A stretch of 64,000 bases of DNA from Mycolicibacterium aurum (GTDB lineage: Bacteria; Actinomycetota; Actinomycetes; Mycobacteriales; Mycobacteriaceae): positions 4,216,001 through 4,280,000 of the forward strand of contig NZ_LR134356.1 in NCBI RefSeq assembly GCF_900637195.1. Direction: 5' to 3'. The notes beneath the pieces are model-generated. The model worked only from the letters and a program-made list of their open reading frames with translations, was not told the origin of the DNA and searched no databases. Every line of letters starts with the position of its first letter. The first letter of the stretch is position 1. The translations under genes were made by a program, and so were the position numbers. Of this stretch, positions 45,438-53,938 are shown in pieces.

Positions 45438-46849
45438 CAGATTCCTCTGCTCTTCGCGCAAGCGCTCATCGCCCGCTCCTTCAGGACTCGTCGGAGCACC
45501 TTGCCCGAGGGCAGGCGCGGGATCTCGTCGACGACCACGACCTGGCTCGGTCGTTTGTACGACGCCAGCCAGTCGGCGACCAGCGAGGCGAGCGCGTCGG
45601 TGTCCACCGGACGACTCACCGTCACCGCGGCGACGATCGCCTCACCATCGGGCGCAGGGACGCCGAATACCGCGCAGTCCTCGACATCGGGGTGGCCGTG
45701 CAGCACCGCCTCGATCTCGGCGGGCGCGACTTGGAAGCCACGCACCTTGATCATCTCCTTGGCGCGGTCGGTGATCCGCAGCCACCCGTCGGCGTCGACG
45801 CTGCCCACGTCGCCGGTGCGGTACCAGCCGTCGGAGAAGGCGTCCGCGGTCCACAGATCCGGCAGGTAGCCGGCCATCGCCGAGTCGGAGCGCACCTGGA
45901 TCTCTCCGACCTCCCCTGGCCCGACCGGCTCTCCGGTTTCCAGCGACACGATGCGCAGGTCGACGCCGTCGACCGCCCGTCCGACGGTGTCCAGGCGTGC
46001 ACCCCGCAGATCGTTGCACGAGATCACCGGCAGCTCGCTCGCGCCGTAGGCGGTTACCCACGCGACGCCGGTCCGCGCCGAAACCGACTCGGCCACTGTC
46101 GCAGTCACCGGCGTGGCGCACCACATGATGTATCGCAGCGATGACAGGTCGTGCTCCCGCAGACCCGGGTGGGCAGACAGCGCCAGCGCGATCGGCGCGA
46201 CCGCCATCTCGATCGTGATGCGGTCGGCCTCGATGTGGCGCAGCATGGCGTCGATGTCGAAACGGCGGTGCAGTCGGATCCATGCACCGGTGCCCAGCGC
46301 CGTCACGATGTTGAGCAGGCCGAGGATGTGCGACGGCGGAGTCATGATCTGCAGCCGGTCCCCGGACGTGAGCCCGAGGGCAGTGCGCCAATGCTGTATC
46401 GCGACATTCAGCGAGGCGTGGGTGTGACGGACCGCCTTCGGCATTCCCGTGGTTCCGGAGCTGAAGACGAGTACCGCGTCGGAATCCGGGGTGACCGCCG
46501 TCGCAAGGTGTGGCCTCGGGATGATCTCGTCGTCGAGGGACAGCATCGGCATCGCCTCGGCGAGCACGGGATGGTCACCGACAGCGTGCGTGGGCTCGGT
46601 GAGTGACAGCGCGTGGCGGACCTCGGCGTGCTTCCACGCCGGACTCAACATCACCGCGGCAGCCCCCAGCCGCCAGATCGCACGCAGCGCGACGACGAAT
46701 TCTGGCCGGTTGGACGACATCACCGCGACACGGGCCCCCGGTCGCACACCGCGCTGATGCAGCACCGCCGCCATGCCACACGCGAGTGCGTCGAGGTCGG
46801 CGAGGCTGTACTCCCGGTCCTCGAAGGCGAGCGCCATCGGCTCACTCAC
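45437..46849 (-). CDS. Acyl-CoA ligase (ANL superfamily)
   Basis: A 470-aa AMP-forming ligase: FSSGTTGMPKAVRHTHA P-loop, AYGASELP, YRTGDVGSVDADG hinge, and Lys in LPSGKVLRR. It loads an organic acid onto CoA for the ACAD pair and ECH encoded downstream. Shorter than most FadD proteins because the N-terminal subdomain is trimmed. GTG at 46849, 62 bp from site 5. Confidence 0.92.
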   Translation of the reverse strand: MSEPMALAFEDREYSLADLDALACGMAAVLHQRGVRPGARVAVMSSNRPEFVVALRAIWRLGAAAVMLSPAWKHAEVRHALSLTEPTHAVGDHPVLAEAMPMLSLDDEIIPRPHLATAVTPDSDAVLVFSSGTTGMPKAVRHTHASLNVAIQHWRTALGLTSGDRLQIMTPPSHILGLLNIVTALGTGAWIRLHRRFDIDAMLRHIEADRITIEMAVAPIALALSAHPGLREHDLSSLRYIMWCATPVTATVAESVSARTGVAWVTAYGASELPVISCNDLRGARLDTVGRAVDGVDLRIVSLETGEPVGPGEVGEIQVRSDSAMAGYLPDLWTADAFSDGWYRTGDVGSVDADGWLRITDRAKEMIKVRGFQVAPAEIEAVLHGHPDVEDCAVFGVPAPDGEAIVAAVTVSRPVDTDALASLVADWLASYKRPSQVVVVDEIPRLPSGKVLRRVLKERAMSACAKSRGI

Positions 46850-46910
46850 GTCGCGCGCGCCCCTTCGGTGAAGTCATGGATGATGTACATGAGAGGATTA
46901 CCGCTTGTCG

Positions 46911-46929
46911 AGGAGAATAGTATTCTCCT
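46911..46929. promoter_or_regulatory. Operator-like palindrome, site 5
   Basis: AGGAGAATAGTATTCTCCT is perfectly symmetric about one central base. TATTCT boxes face outward on both strands (46921-46926 plus; 46919-46914 minus), at suitable distances from the ferredoxin (46963) and ligase (46849) starts. It is the most symmetrical copy in the window. Confidence 0.65.
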
Positions 46930-46962
46930 ATTATCAGAATGACAATGTCGAGAGAGGGTCCT

Positions 46963-47292
46963 ATGACCGACCCGCAGACACCGGGATCGGGGTCCGCAGT
47001 GACAGAGCACGCCGCGACGGGCACCATCACCATCCAGCTGGACGGCAGCACCGCGTCGGTGGCCCAGCGATCGGGCGAGACGCTGCTGGAGAGCGCTCGC
47101 CGCGCGGGGATGGGGCCGCCGTTCTCCTGCGAAGCCGGAAACTGCGGCACATGCATGGCACTGCTGACCGAGGGCAGGGCGACGATGCGGGTCAACGACG
47201 CGCTGACCGAGGATGAGGTGGAGGACGGGTACGTGCTCACGTGCCAGGCCGTTCCCGATACCGCGGATGTCACGGTCAACTACGACGAGTGA
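46963..47292 (+). CDS. Stand-alone [2Fe-2S] ferredoxin, KshB-domain-like
   Basis: A 109-aa plant-type ferredoxin. Cluster ligands are Cys56, Cys61, Cys64 (CEAGNCGTC) and Cys94 (LTCQAVP). The sequence resembles the C-terminal ferredoxin domain of KshB-type reductases but without the flavin and NADH domains. It may carry electrons to the Rieske oxygenase at 803 or to another oxygenase. ATG after GAGAGAGGG; its 3' end overlaps the convergent CoA-transferase by 13 nt. Confidence 0.93.
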   Translation: MTDPQTPGSGSAVTEHAATGTITIQLDGSTASVAQRSGETLLESARRAGMGPPFSCEAGNCGTCMALLTEGRATMRVNDALTEDEVEDGYVLTCQAVPDTADVTVNYDE

Positions 47293-48335
47293 GCCGGCGC
47301 GTCCGCATGCTCGTCGAGCTGCGGCGCGGCACGGTATTCCGGCTCGTAGCCGCCGATCCGGATCGGGCTGCGGACCAGCCGGAACTCCCCTGCCGTGACC
47401 AGCGTTTGGGGTAACGCCTCGAGTGCCTCGGGCAGTGTGCGCACGGCCGAGACGGGAATGCCAAGGGGGCGCAACCTCTGCTGCCAGTTCACCGCGGTAT
47501 CCCCGGCAAGCGCGGCGCTGACCAGCGCCAGCACCTCATCGCGGCGTGCCGCGCGCTCCGCCATCGTCGCGAACCCCTCGATACCCGCCTCGGAGGCGAA
47601 CGCCGCCCAGAACGCGTCATGGGTGATGAACAATGCCAGGAAACCATCGGCTGTCGAGAACAGCTGCGCCGGAACATAATACGAATGCGCACCGTACGGA
47701 TGTCGCTGTGGTTCGATGCCGTCGTTGAGGAACGCCGCGGCGCGGTAGTTCAACTGCGAGAGCATCACGTCCTGCAGCGACACGTCGACCTGGCCGCCGG
47801 TCCCGGACACGATCTTGGCAAGTAATCCGAGCGCCGCGGTCAGACCCGTGGAGTTGTCGGCCGACGAATAGCCCGGCAACGTCGGGGGTCCCTGCGGATC
47901 GCCCGTCATCGCGGCCACACCGGTGGCCGCCTGGATCACGTAGTCGAACGCGGGATCGTCGCCGCCCTCGAGTCCGAAGCCGGTCATCGCCACACAGACG
48001 ATGCCCTCGTTGAACTCCTTCAGCGAGTCATACGTCAAGCCCAGCCGCTTGATCGCGGACGGCTTCATGTTGACCAGCAGCGCATGCGAAGTCGCAACGA
48101 GCTCGCCGAGACGCTGCCGACCCTCCGCCGACCTGAGGTCGATGACCATGCTCTGCTTGTTGCGGTTGAGGCTGGCGAAGTAGCTGTCGCTGACCTGGCG
48201 GGAAATCTCGCCGCCGGGCGGCTCGATCTTGATGACCTCGGCACCGAGGTCGGCCAGCATCATCGTCGCGTAGGGGCCGGCGAGCATGACGCCGACCTCG
48301 ATGACCCTGACGCCCGCGAGCGGGCCGCCGCTCAC
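47280..48335 (-). CDS. CaiB/BaiF (family III) CoA-transferase
   Basis: A 351-aa single-domain enzyme: N-terminal VIEVGVMLAGPYATMMLADL, then GAEVIKIEPP. The catalytic Asp is present as D131 in PAFDYVIQAATG. It transfers CoA between acids or acts as an alpha-methylacyl-CoA racemase relative. GTG start in GTGA overlap with the LLM gene stop. Confidence 0.92.
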   Translation of the reverse strand: MSGGPLAGVRVIEVGVMLAGPYATMMLADLGAEVIKIEPPGGEISRQVSDSYFASLNRNKQSMVIDLRSAEGRQRLGELVATSHALLVNMKPSAIKRLGLTYDSLKEFNEGIVCVAMTGFGLEGGDDPAFDYVIQAATGVAAMTGDPQGPPTLPGYSSADNSTGLTAALGLLAKIVSGTGGQVDVSLQDVMLSQLNYRAAAFLNDGIEPQRHPYGAHSYYVPAQLFSTADGFLALFITHDAFWAAFASEAGIEGFATMAERAARRDEVLALVSAALAGDTAVNWQQRLRPLGIPVSAVRTLPEALEALPQTLVTAGEFRLVRSPIRIGGYEPEYRAAPQLDEHADAPAHSS

Positions 48336-49288
48336 GTGAGGGCCCTCGCGATCTCGGCTATCACCTCGCGGGTCCGGTACTTCGACGCCACGAGCTCATC
48401 GCGGGTGTCTCCGATGGGCAGTAGCCGCACCGACAGGTCGGTGACGCCGGCATCGGCGAACTGCTTGAAACGCGCCAGGATTGAGTCCTCATCCCCGGCC
48501 GCACACAGGTCACCGACGTTGCGCGCATCGCCGCGGTCCAGTAAGCGCTGGTAGTTTGGGGACGTCTCCGCCTCGGCGAGGATCCGGTTCGCGCGCTCCT
48601 TGGCCGCGTCGATCTCGGAGTTGGCGCACAGGCACACCGGGATGCCCGCCACGATGCGCGGCGCAGGGCGGCCCGCGTCGGCGGCGGCCTTGGTGATCTT
48701 GGGGGCGATGTGCTCGCCGATCGCCTTCTCGTCGGCCATCCACAACACCGTGCCGTCGGCGCGCTCGCCGGCGATCTGCAGCATCACCGGCCCGAGGGCG
48801 GCGACGAGAACGGGCACGGGCTTCTCGGCACCGAGGACCGTCGGATTGTGCACGGTGAACGTGTCGTTCTCCACGTCGACGTCGCCCGGTCCGGCCAGCG
48901 CGGCATTGAGCACGTCGAGGTAGTCGCGCGTGTAGGCCGCCGGCTTCTCGTACGGGATGCCCAGCATGTCGCGCACGATCCAGTGATGGGACGGTCCGAC
49001 GCCCAGCGCCAATCGGCCTGCCGCCATGGCATGCACCGACAGTGCCTGCCGGGCAAGGGCAATGGGATGCTGCGCCTGCAGCGGGACGACGGCCGTGCCG
49101 AGTTCGATCCGCGACGTGTGGGCGGCCATCAGCGCCACCATCGTCAGGCAGTCGAAGTCGTTGGGCACCTGCGGCATCCAGGCGGTGTCCAGGCCTGCCG
49201 ATTCGGCCCACTCGATGTCGGCGACGAGCTTGGTGACCTTACGCGCCATGTCGCCGCGCTCGGCCCCGATCATCACGCCGAGTCTCAC
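48332..49288 (-). CDS. LLM class F420-dependent oxidoreductase
   Basis: A 318-aa luciferase-like protein: MRLGVMIGAERGD, WMPQVPNDFD, GTAVVPLQAQHPIALARQAL and GVGPSHHWIVRDMLG are typical of the actinobacterial F420-type LLM subfamily. It probably oxidises or reduces an alcohol/ketone or acyl intermediate using F420. GTG at 49288; an 82-bp gap with an inverted repeat separates it from the mutase genes. Confidence 0.9.
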   Translation of the reverse strand: MRLGVMIGAERGDMARKVTKLVADIEWAESAGLDTAWMPQVPNDFDCLTMVALMAAHTSRIELGTAVVPLQAQHPIALARQALSVHAMAAGRLALGVGPSHHWIVRDMLGIPYEKPAAYTRDYLDVLNAALAGPGDVDVENDTFTVHNPTVLGAEKPVPVLVAALGPVMLQIAGERADGTVLWMADEKAIGEHIAPKITKAAADAGRPAPRIVAGIPVCLCANSEIDAAKERANRILAEAETSPNYQRLLDRGDARNVGDLCAAGDEDSILARFKQFADAGVTDLSVRLLPIGDTRDELVASKYRTREVIAEIARALT

Positions 49289-49302
49289 AGGCCTGCCCCC
49301 TT

Positions 49303-49358
49303 CGAGAGTGCGGTCAGATCGCCGAAACGGCCGAAAAGTCGCTCTGCGCGCACTCTCG
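49303..49358. repeat. Inverted repeat between LLM and mutase genes
   Basis: CGAGAGTGCG (49303-49312) and CGCACTCTCG (49349-49358) are perfect 10-bp arms around a 36-bp centre containing ACGGCCG. The element lies wholly between two minus-strand genes and could form a hairpin that ends the mutase transcript. Confidence 0.55.
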
Positions 49359-49370
49359 GTGAAATCGCGA

Positions 49371-49772
49371 TCATTCGGCGTCCGCCTTCTCCGTCAGCGC
49401 CCGCACATCCCGCACCAGGTCGTCCAGCGAGGTACCGGTCGGGAACACCGCAGCCGCACCGGCGTCGAGCAGCTTCTGGACGTCTCCCTGCGGGATGGTG
49501 CCGCCCACGACGACGGCGATATCACCGGCGTCGGCGTCGCGCAACGCGTCCACCACCCTGGTGGTCAACCCGATGTGGGCGCCGGACAGGATCGAAAGAC
49601 CCACCAGCGCAACATCTTCCTGGAGCGCAATCGAGACGATGTCCTCGATGCGTTGGCGGATCCCGGTGTAGATCACCTCGAACCCGGCGTCGCGCAGCGT
49701 GCGCGCGACGATCTTGGCTCCCCGGTCGTGGCCGTCCAGACCGGGTTTGGCGACGAGTACCCGAGCGCTCAC
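49371..49772 (-). CDS. B12-binding small subunit of acyl-CoA mutase
   Basis: A 133-aa cobalamin-binding domain. The base-off motif is GLDGHDRGAK (DxHxxG), with later LVGLSILSG and VVVGGTIP strands. As a separate polypeptide it pairs with the 529-aa catalytic subunit, as in isobutyryl- or 2-hydroxyisobutyryl-CoA mutases. GTG at 49772 shares its first base with the large-subunit stop. Confidence 0.93.
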   Translation of the reverse strand: MSARVLVAKPGLDGHDRGAKIVARTLRDAGFEVIYTGIRQRIEDIVSIALQEDVALVGLSILSGAHIGLTTRVVDALRDADAGDIAVVVGGTIPQGDVQKLLDAGAAAVFPTGTSLDDLVRDVRALTEKADAE

Positions 49773-51361
49773 TAGAACACCACCGGTTGCTGGAACTCGC
49801 CCCACACCGTCTTCAGCGTCGACACCATCTCTCCCACCGTGCAATACGCGTTCGCGCAGTCGATCAGCTTGTGCATGAGGTTGTCATCTCCGTCCGCCGC
49901 GCGGGCCAACGCGGCGAGCGCCTCCTTGACAGCGACGGGATCGCGCTCGGCCTTCACCTTCGCCAGACGCTTGAGCTGGAGGTCGCGACCCTCGGCATCG
50001 AGTTCGTAGGTGGCGAGGTCGGGCGCCGGTTCGTCGACGACGAACTTGTTCACCCCGACGACCGGCCGCTCCCCCGATTCCACCTCCTTGTGGATCTTGT
50101 ACGCCTCGTCGGCGATGAGGCCCTGCAGGTAGCCGTCCTCGATGCACTGCACCATGCCGCCGTGGGCTTCGAGGTCGTGCATGATCTCGATGATCTTCGC
50201 CTCGGTGGCATCGGTGAGCGCCTCGACAAAGTACGACCCTCCGAGCGGGTCGGCCACTTTGGTCACGCCGGTCTCATAGGCCAGGATCTGCTGGGTGCGC
50301 AGCGCCAAGGTGGCCGACTCCTCACTGGGCAGCGCGAACGGCTCATCCCAGGCGGCGGTGAACATCGACTGCACGCCACCGAGCACCGCGGCCATCGCCT
50401 CGTAGGCGACGCGCACCAGGTTGTTCTGCGCCTGCGGGGCATACAGCGAAGCACCGCCGGCGACGCAGCCGAAGCGGAACATCGACGCCTTGTCACTGTC
50501 GGCACCGTAGCGCTCCCGCACTATCGTCGCCCAGCGCCTGCGACCGGCGCGATACTTCGCGATCTCTTCGAAGAAGTCTCCGTGCGTATAGAAGAAGAAC
50601 GACACCTGCGGAGCGAACTTGTCGATGCTCATCCGCCCACGCTCGATGACGGTGTCGCAGTAGGTGACACCGTCGGCGAGGGTGAACGCCATCTCCTGGA
50701 CTGCGTTCGCGCCTGCGTCGCGGAAATGCGCACCGGCCACCGAGATCGCGTTGAACCTCGGTACCTCGGCCGCGCAGAACTCGATCGTGTCCGCGATCAG
50801 CCGCAGCGACGGCTCCGGCGGCCAGATCCACGTCCCCCGCGACGCGTACTCCTTGAGGATGTCGTTCTGGATCGTGCCGGTCAGCTTCTCCCGCGGCACA
50901 CCCTTCTTCTCGGCGGCAGCCACGTAGAACGCCAGCAAGATCGCGGCCGTCCCGTTGATCGTGAAGCTCGTGCTGATCTTGTCGAGCGGGATCCCGTCGA
51001 ACAGGATCTCCGCGTCGGCGAGGGTGTCGACGGCGACACCCACCCGGCCGACCTCCTCGCCGTACTCGTCGTCATCGGAGTCGTAGCCGCACTGGGTGGG
51101 CAGGTCCAAGGCGACGGACAGGCCGGTTCCACCCTGATCCAGCAGGTACCGGTAGCGGCGGTTGGACTCCTCCGCGGTACCGAATCCCGAGTACTGACGA
51201 AAGGTCCAGGTCTTGCCGCGATAACCGGACGCGAAGTTGCCGCGGGTGAACGGATACTCCCCGGGCGGCGGCGGATCGGCCGCACGCGCACCGGGTCCGT
51301 ACACGGGGTCCAGTGGGATGCCCGACGGGGTCTCTACCCGAGGGGCGGCTCGCTCGCTCAT
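49772..51361 (-). CDS. B12-dependent acyl-CoA mutase, large subunit
   Basis: A 529-aa methylmalonyl-CoA mutase-type barrel without a B12 domain. Compared with the P. shermanii enzyme (numbering from memory), Tyr89, Ser114, Gln197, Arg207 and His244 are kept (here Y57, S82, Q165, R175, H212). Tyr75, Thr77, Met78, Arg82 and Tyr243 are changed to F43, S45, G46, K50 and A211. It rearranges a branched acyl-CoA skeleton, but the substrate is probably not plain methylmalonyl-CoA. ATG at 51361 looks leaderless. Confidence 0.93.
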   Translation of the reverse strand: MSERAAPRVETPSGIPLDPVYGPGARAADPPPPGEYPFTRGNFASGYRGKTWTFRQYSGFGTAEESNRRYRYLLDQGGTGLSVALDLPTQCGYDSDDDEYGEEVGRVGVAVDTLADAEILFDGIPLDKISTSFTINGTAAILLAFYVAAAEKKGVPREKLTGTIQNDILKEYASRGTWIWPPEPSLRLIADTIEFCAAEVPRFNAISVAGAHFRDAGANAVQEMAFTLADGVTYCDTVIERGRMSIDKFAPQVSFFFYTHGDFFEEIAKYRAGRRRWATIVRERYGADSDKASMFRFGCVAGGASLYAPQAQNNLVRVAYEAMAAVLGGVQSMFTAAWDEPFALPSEESATLALRTQQILAYETGVTKVADPLGGSYFVEALTDATEAKIIEIMHDLEAHGGMVQCIEDGYLQGLIADEAYKIHKEVESGERPVVGVNKFVVDEPAPDLATYELDAEGRDLQLKRLAKVKAERDPVAVKEALAALARAADGDDNLMHKLIDCANAYCTVGEMVSTLKTVWGEFQQPVVF

Positions 51362-51369
51362 CAGTGGAT

Positions 51370-51398
51370 AACGTACTTGCAAAAAATGAGAATGCCAA
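51370..51398 (-). promoter_or_regulatory. Sigma-A-like leaderless promoter of mutase operon
   Basis: On the minus strand TTGGCA (51398-51393), a 17-nt spacer and TACGTT (51375-51370) are followed 8 nt later by ATG at 51361. A half-site ATGAGAATG (51386-51394, plus strand) of the recurring operator overlaps the -35/spacer, and a second half-site ATGAGAA lies at 51495-51501 near the divergent SDR. Confidence 0.5.
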
Positions 51399-51536
51399 TA
51401 CCGTCTGAGGCAAAGCTGCACGCAGCAGTATGTGCGGAGGCCCCGCCGGCGGTCGCGAAGACCCGGTACACAGCGGATATGTGATTCGCCTAAAATGAGA
51501 ACGGCACTATCTGGCGCCGACGAGGAGGACGGACAT

Positions 51537-52403
51537 TTGTCTGTGAAGGCCAGCGAGACCACCAAGACCGGCGCGGCGGTCTTCAGCGACCGGACCATGG
51601 TGGTGTCCGGCGGTAGCCGAGGCATCGGCTTGGCCATCGCGCTCGCCGCCGCCCGCCGCGGCGCCAACGTCGTGCTCCTGGCCAAGACCTCCGAGCCGCA
51701 CCCGAAACTGCCCGGCACCGTGCACACCGCGGTCGCCGAGGTCGAGGCCGCCGGCGGTAAGGGGGTGGCCGTGGTCGGCGACGTCCGCAAGGAAGAGGAT
51801 GTGGCACGTGCGGTGAGCACCGCTGTCGAGCACTTCGGCGGCGTCGACGTCGTCATCAACAACGCCAGTGCGATCGCCACCGACTCCACCGAGCTGCTGT
51901 CGGCCAAGAAGTTCGATCTGATGATGGACATCAACGTCCGCGGAACGTTCCTGTTGACCAGGGCCGCGCTCCCGCATCTGCGCACGTCTCCCGCCGCACA
52001 CGTGGTGACACTCGCGCCGCCGCTGAACCTGAGTCCACGATGGCTGGGCGCCCACCCGTCCTACACAGTGTCCAAATACGGGATGACACTGCTGTCGCTC
52101 GGCTGGGCCGCGGAGTATGAAGAAGACAACATCGGCTTCAGCTGCCTGTGGCCCGAGACGTACATCGCCACGTCGGCGGTGACCAATCTCGCCGACGGAG
52201 GAGACCTCGTGAAAGCGTCGCGCAGCCCCGAGATCATGGGCGACGCGGCCGTGGCGATCCTGTCGCAGCCGCCGGCCGCCGTGAACGGGAAGACGTTCAT
52301 CGACTCAGCGGTCCTGACCGAGGCGGGCGTCACCGACCTGACCCGCTACGGGGGCGGCGACCGTCCGATCCTCGACATCTTCGTCGACGAGCCGCAAGCA
52401 TGA
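51537..52403 (+). CDS. SDR oxidoreductase (HSDL2-like)
   Basis: About 288 aa: VVSGGSRGIGLAIALAAARR cofactor loop, then VVLLAKTSEPHPKLPGTVHT, NNASAI, and YTVSKYGMT. This pattern matches hydroxysteroid dehydrogenase-like protein 2. TTG at 51537 is 7 nt after GGAGGA; GTG at 51543 is the alternative. ATGA overlap with the ligase. It is divergent from the mutase operon. Confidence 0.88.
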   Translation: MSVKASETTKTGAAVFSDRTMVVSGGSRGIGLAIALAAARRGANVVLLAKTSEPHPKLPGTVHTAVAEVEAAGGKGVAVVGDVRKEEDVARAVSTAVEHFGGVDVVINNASAIATDSTELLSAKKFDLMMDINVRGTFLLTRAALPHLRTSPAAHVVTLAPPLNLSPRWLGAHPSYTVSKYGMTLLSLGWAAEYEEDNIGFSCLWPETYIATSAVTNLADGGDLVKASRSPEIMGDAAVAILSQPPAAVNGKTFIDSAVLTEAGVTDLTRYGGGDRPILDIFVDEPQA

Positions 52404-53938
52404 GCATCTCGCTGCTGCTGGAGATGGCTCAAGAAGCCGGGGGGCCGGGCGGCCATGACCGCACCGCGATCGTGTCCGACGAACTGCGGCTCACCACAGC
52501 CGAACTGAGCAGCCTGGCCGACGGTGGGGCGGGGATCATCGCGTCGTCCGGTGCCCAGCACGTCGCGTACGTGGGCACAGGCGGCGCGATGCTGCCCCTT
52601 CTGCTGTTCTCGTCGGCTCGGGCCGCGGTGCCGGTGACGCCGTTGAACTACCGATTGTCCGGCGAGGGCCTGCGGGCGTTGCTGGACCGCCTTCCCGATC
52701 CGCTGGTGGTCGTCGACGACGAGTACCGGGACGCGGTGGGCCCCGGGTACCGGACGGTGACCTCGACGGACTTCCTCGCCTCGGCCGCCACCGCCGAGCC
52801 GGCCGCCGAGTTCGCCGACCCGGACGCGGTCGGCGTGGTGCTGTTCACCTCCGGCACGACGTCGAAACCCAAGGCCGTCGAGCTGACGCATGCGAATCTG
52901 ACCAGCTACATCACCGGCACCGTCGAGTTCGCCTCGGCCGCAACAGATGATGCGGCACTGATCTGCGTGCCGCCCTATCACATCGCCGGTGTCAGCGCGG
53001 CCCTGTCCAACCTGTATGCGGGCCGGAAGATGGTGTACCTGACGCACTTCGACGCCGAGAAGTGGGTGCAGCTGGTGGCCGACGAGGGCGTCACATCGGC
53101 GACCGTGGTGCCGACCATGCTGGACCGGATCGTCACGGTCCTCGAGGCCGGGCGCATCGCGCTGCCCTCCCTGCGCACGCTCGCCTACGGCGGTTCGAAG
53201 GTACCGCTGCCGCTGGTCCGCAAGGCGCTGTCACTACTTCCCGACGTCGGGTTCGTCAACGCCTACGGATTGACGGAGACCAGTTCCACCATCGCGGTGC
53301 TCACGCCGGACGATCACCGCGCTGCGCTCACCGCGTCCGATGACGGCGCCACGCGCCGGCTCGGCTCGGTGGGTCAGCCGGTCCCCGGCATCGAGGTCCA
53401 GATCCGCGCCGACGACGGCACGGTTCTCGGCCCCGGGGAGCCGGGTGAGTTGTTCGTCCGCGGCGAGCAGGTCTCGGGCAGATACACCGACATCGGATCG
53501 GTGCTGGACGCCGAAGGTTGGTTCCCCACCAAGGACGTCGCCTACCTCGACGAGGCGGGCTATCTGTTCATCGGGGGCCGCTCCGACGACACCATCATCC
53601 GGGGAGGCGAGAACATCGCCCCTGCTGAGATCGAGGACGTCCTCGTCGAGCATCCCGATGTTCGTGACTGCGCCGTGGTCGGAGCCGACGACCCGCAATG
53701 GGGCCAGATCATCGTCGCGGTCGTGGTGGCCCACCCGGGCGCCGATCCCGACGTCGAGGATCTTCGCTCGCATGTCCGATCCCAGCTGCGTGGGTCTCGC
53801 ACCCCGGACCGCGTGGTGTTCCGGGATGAGCTGCCCACCAACGCGACCGGCAAGGTACTGCGCCGTGAACTCGTCAGTGAACTGAACCAGGATCAATCGC
53901 CGGCCGAGCCGGCCACGACGCAAGGAGCCCCTGCATGA
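52400..53938 (+). CDS. Acyl-CoA ligase (ANL superfamily)
   Basis: A 512-aa AMP-forming ligase: LFTSGTTSKPKAVELTHA P-loop, AYGLTETSST, the SDDTIIRGGENIAPAEIED hinge region and Lys in NATGKVLRRE. It activates an organic acid to its CoA ester. Overlaps both the SDR and the small downstream gene by ATGA, so the three form one translational unit. Confidence 0.92.
   Translation: MSISLLLEMAQEAGGPGGHDRTAIVSDELRLTTAELSSLADGGAGIIASSGAQHVAYVGTGGAMLPLLLFSSARAAVPVTPLNYRLSGEGLRALLDRLPDPLVVVDDEYRDAVGPGYRTVTSTDFLASAATAEPAAEFADPDAVGVVLFTSGTTSKPKAVELTHANLTSYITGTVEFASAATDDAALICVPPYHIAGVSAALSNLYAGRKMVYLTHFDAEKWVQLVADEGVTSATVVPTMLDRIVTVLEAGRIALPSLRTLAYGGSKVPLPLVRKALSLLPDVGFVNAYGLTETSSTIAVLTPDDHRAALTASDDGATRRLGSVGQPVPGIEVQIRADDGTVLGPGEPGELFVRGEQVSGRYTDIGSVLDAEGWFPTKDVAYLDEAGYLFIGGRSDDTIIRGGENIAPAEIEDVLVEHPDVRDCAVVGADDPQWGQIIVAVVVAHPGADPDVEDLRSHVRSQLRGSRTPDRVVFRDELPTNATGKVLRRELVSELNQDQSPAEPATTQGAPA

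Noticed and set aside
218-46929. Recurring palindrome as a Fur/Zur box or KstR/KstR2 box
   Set aside because: Fur-type boxes are AT-richer with GATAAT or AAAATNATTTT cores, KstR is GAAC-based and KstR2 CAAG-based; GAGAATN3ATTCTC matches none as I know them, and the genes are catabolic rather than metal-related.
49772-51361. Identification as 2-hydroxyisobutyryl-CoA mutase
   Set aside because: That enzyme has Ile at the Tyr89 position; here Tyr57 is retained, so the specific name is not supported.
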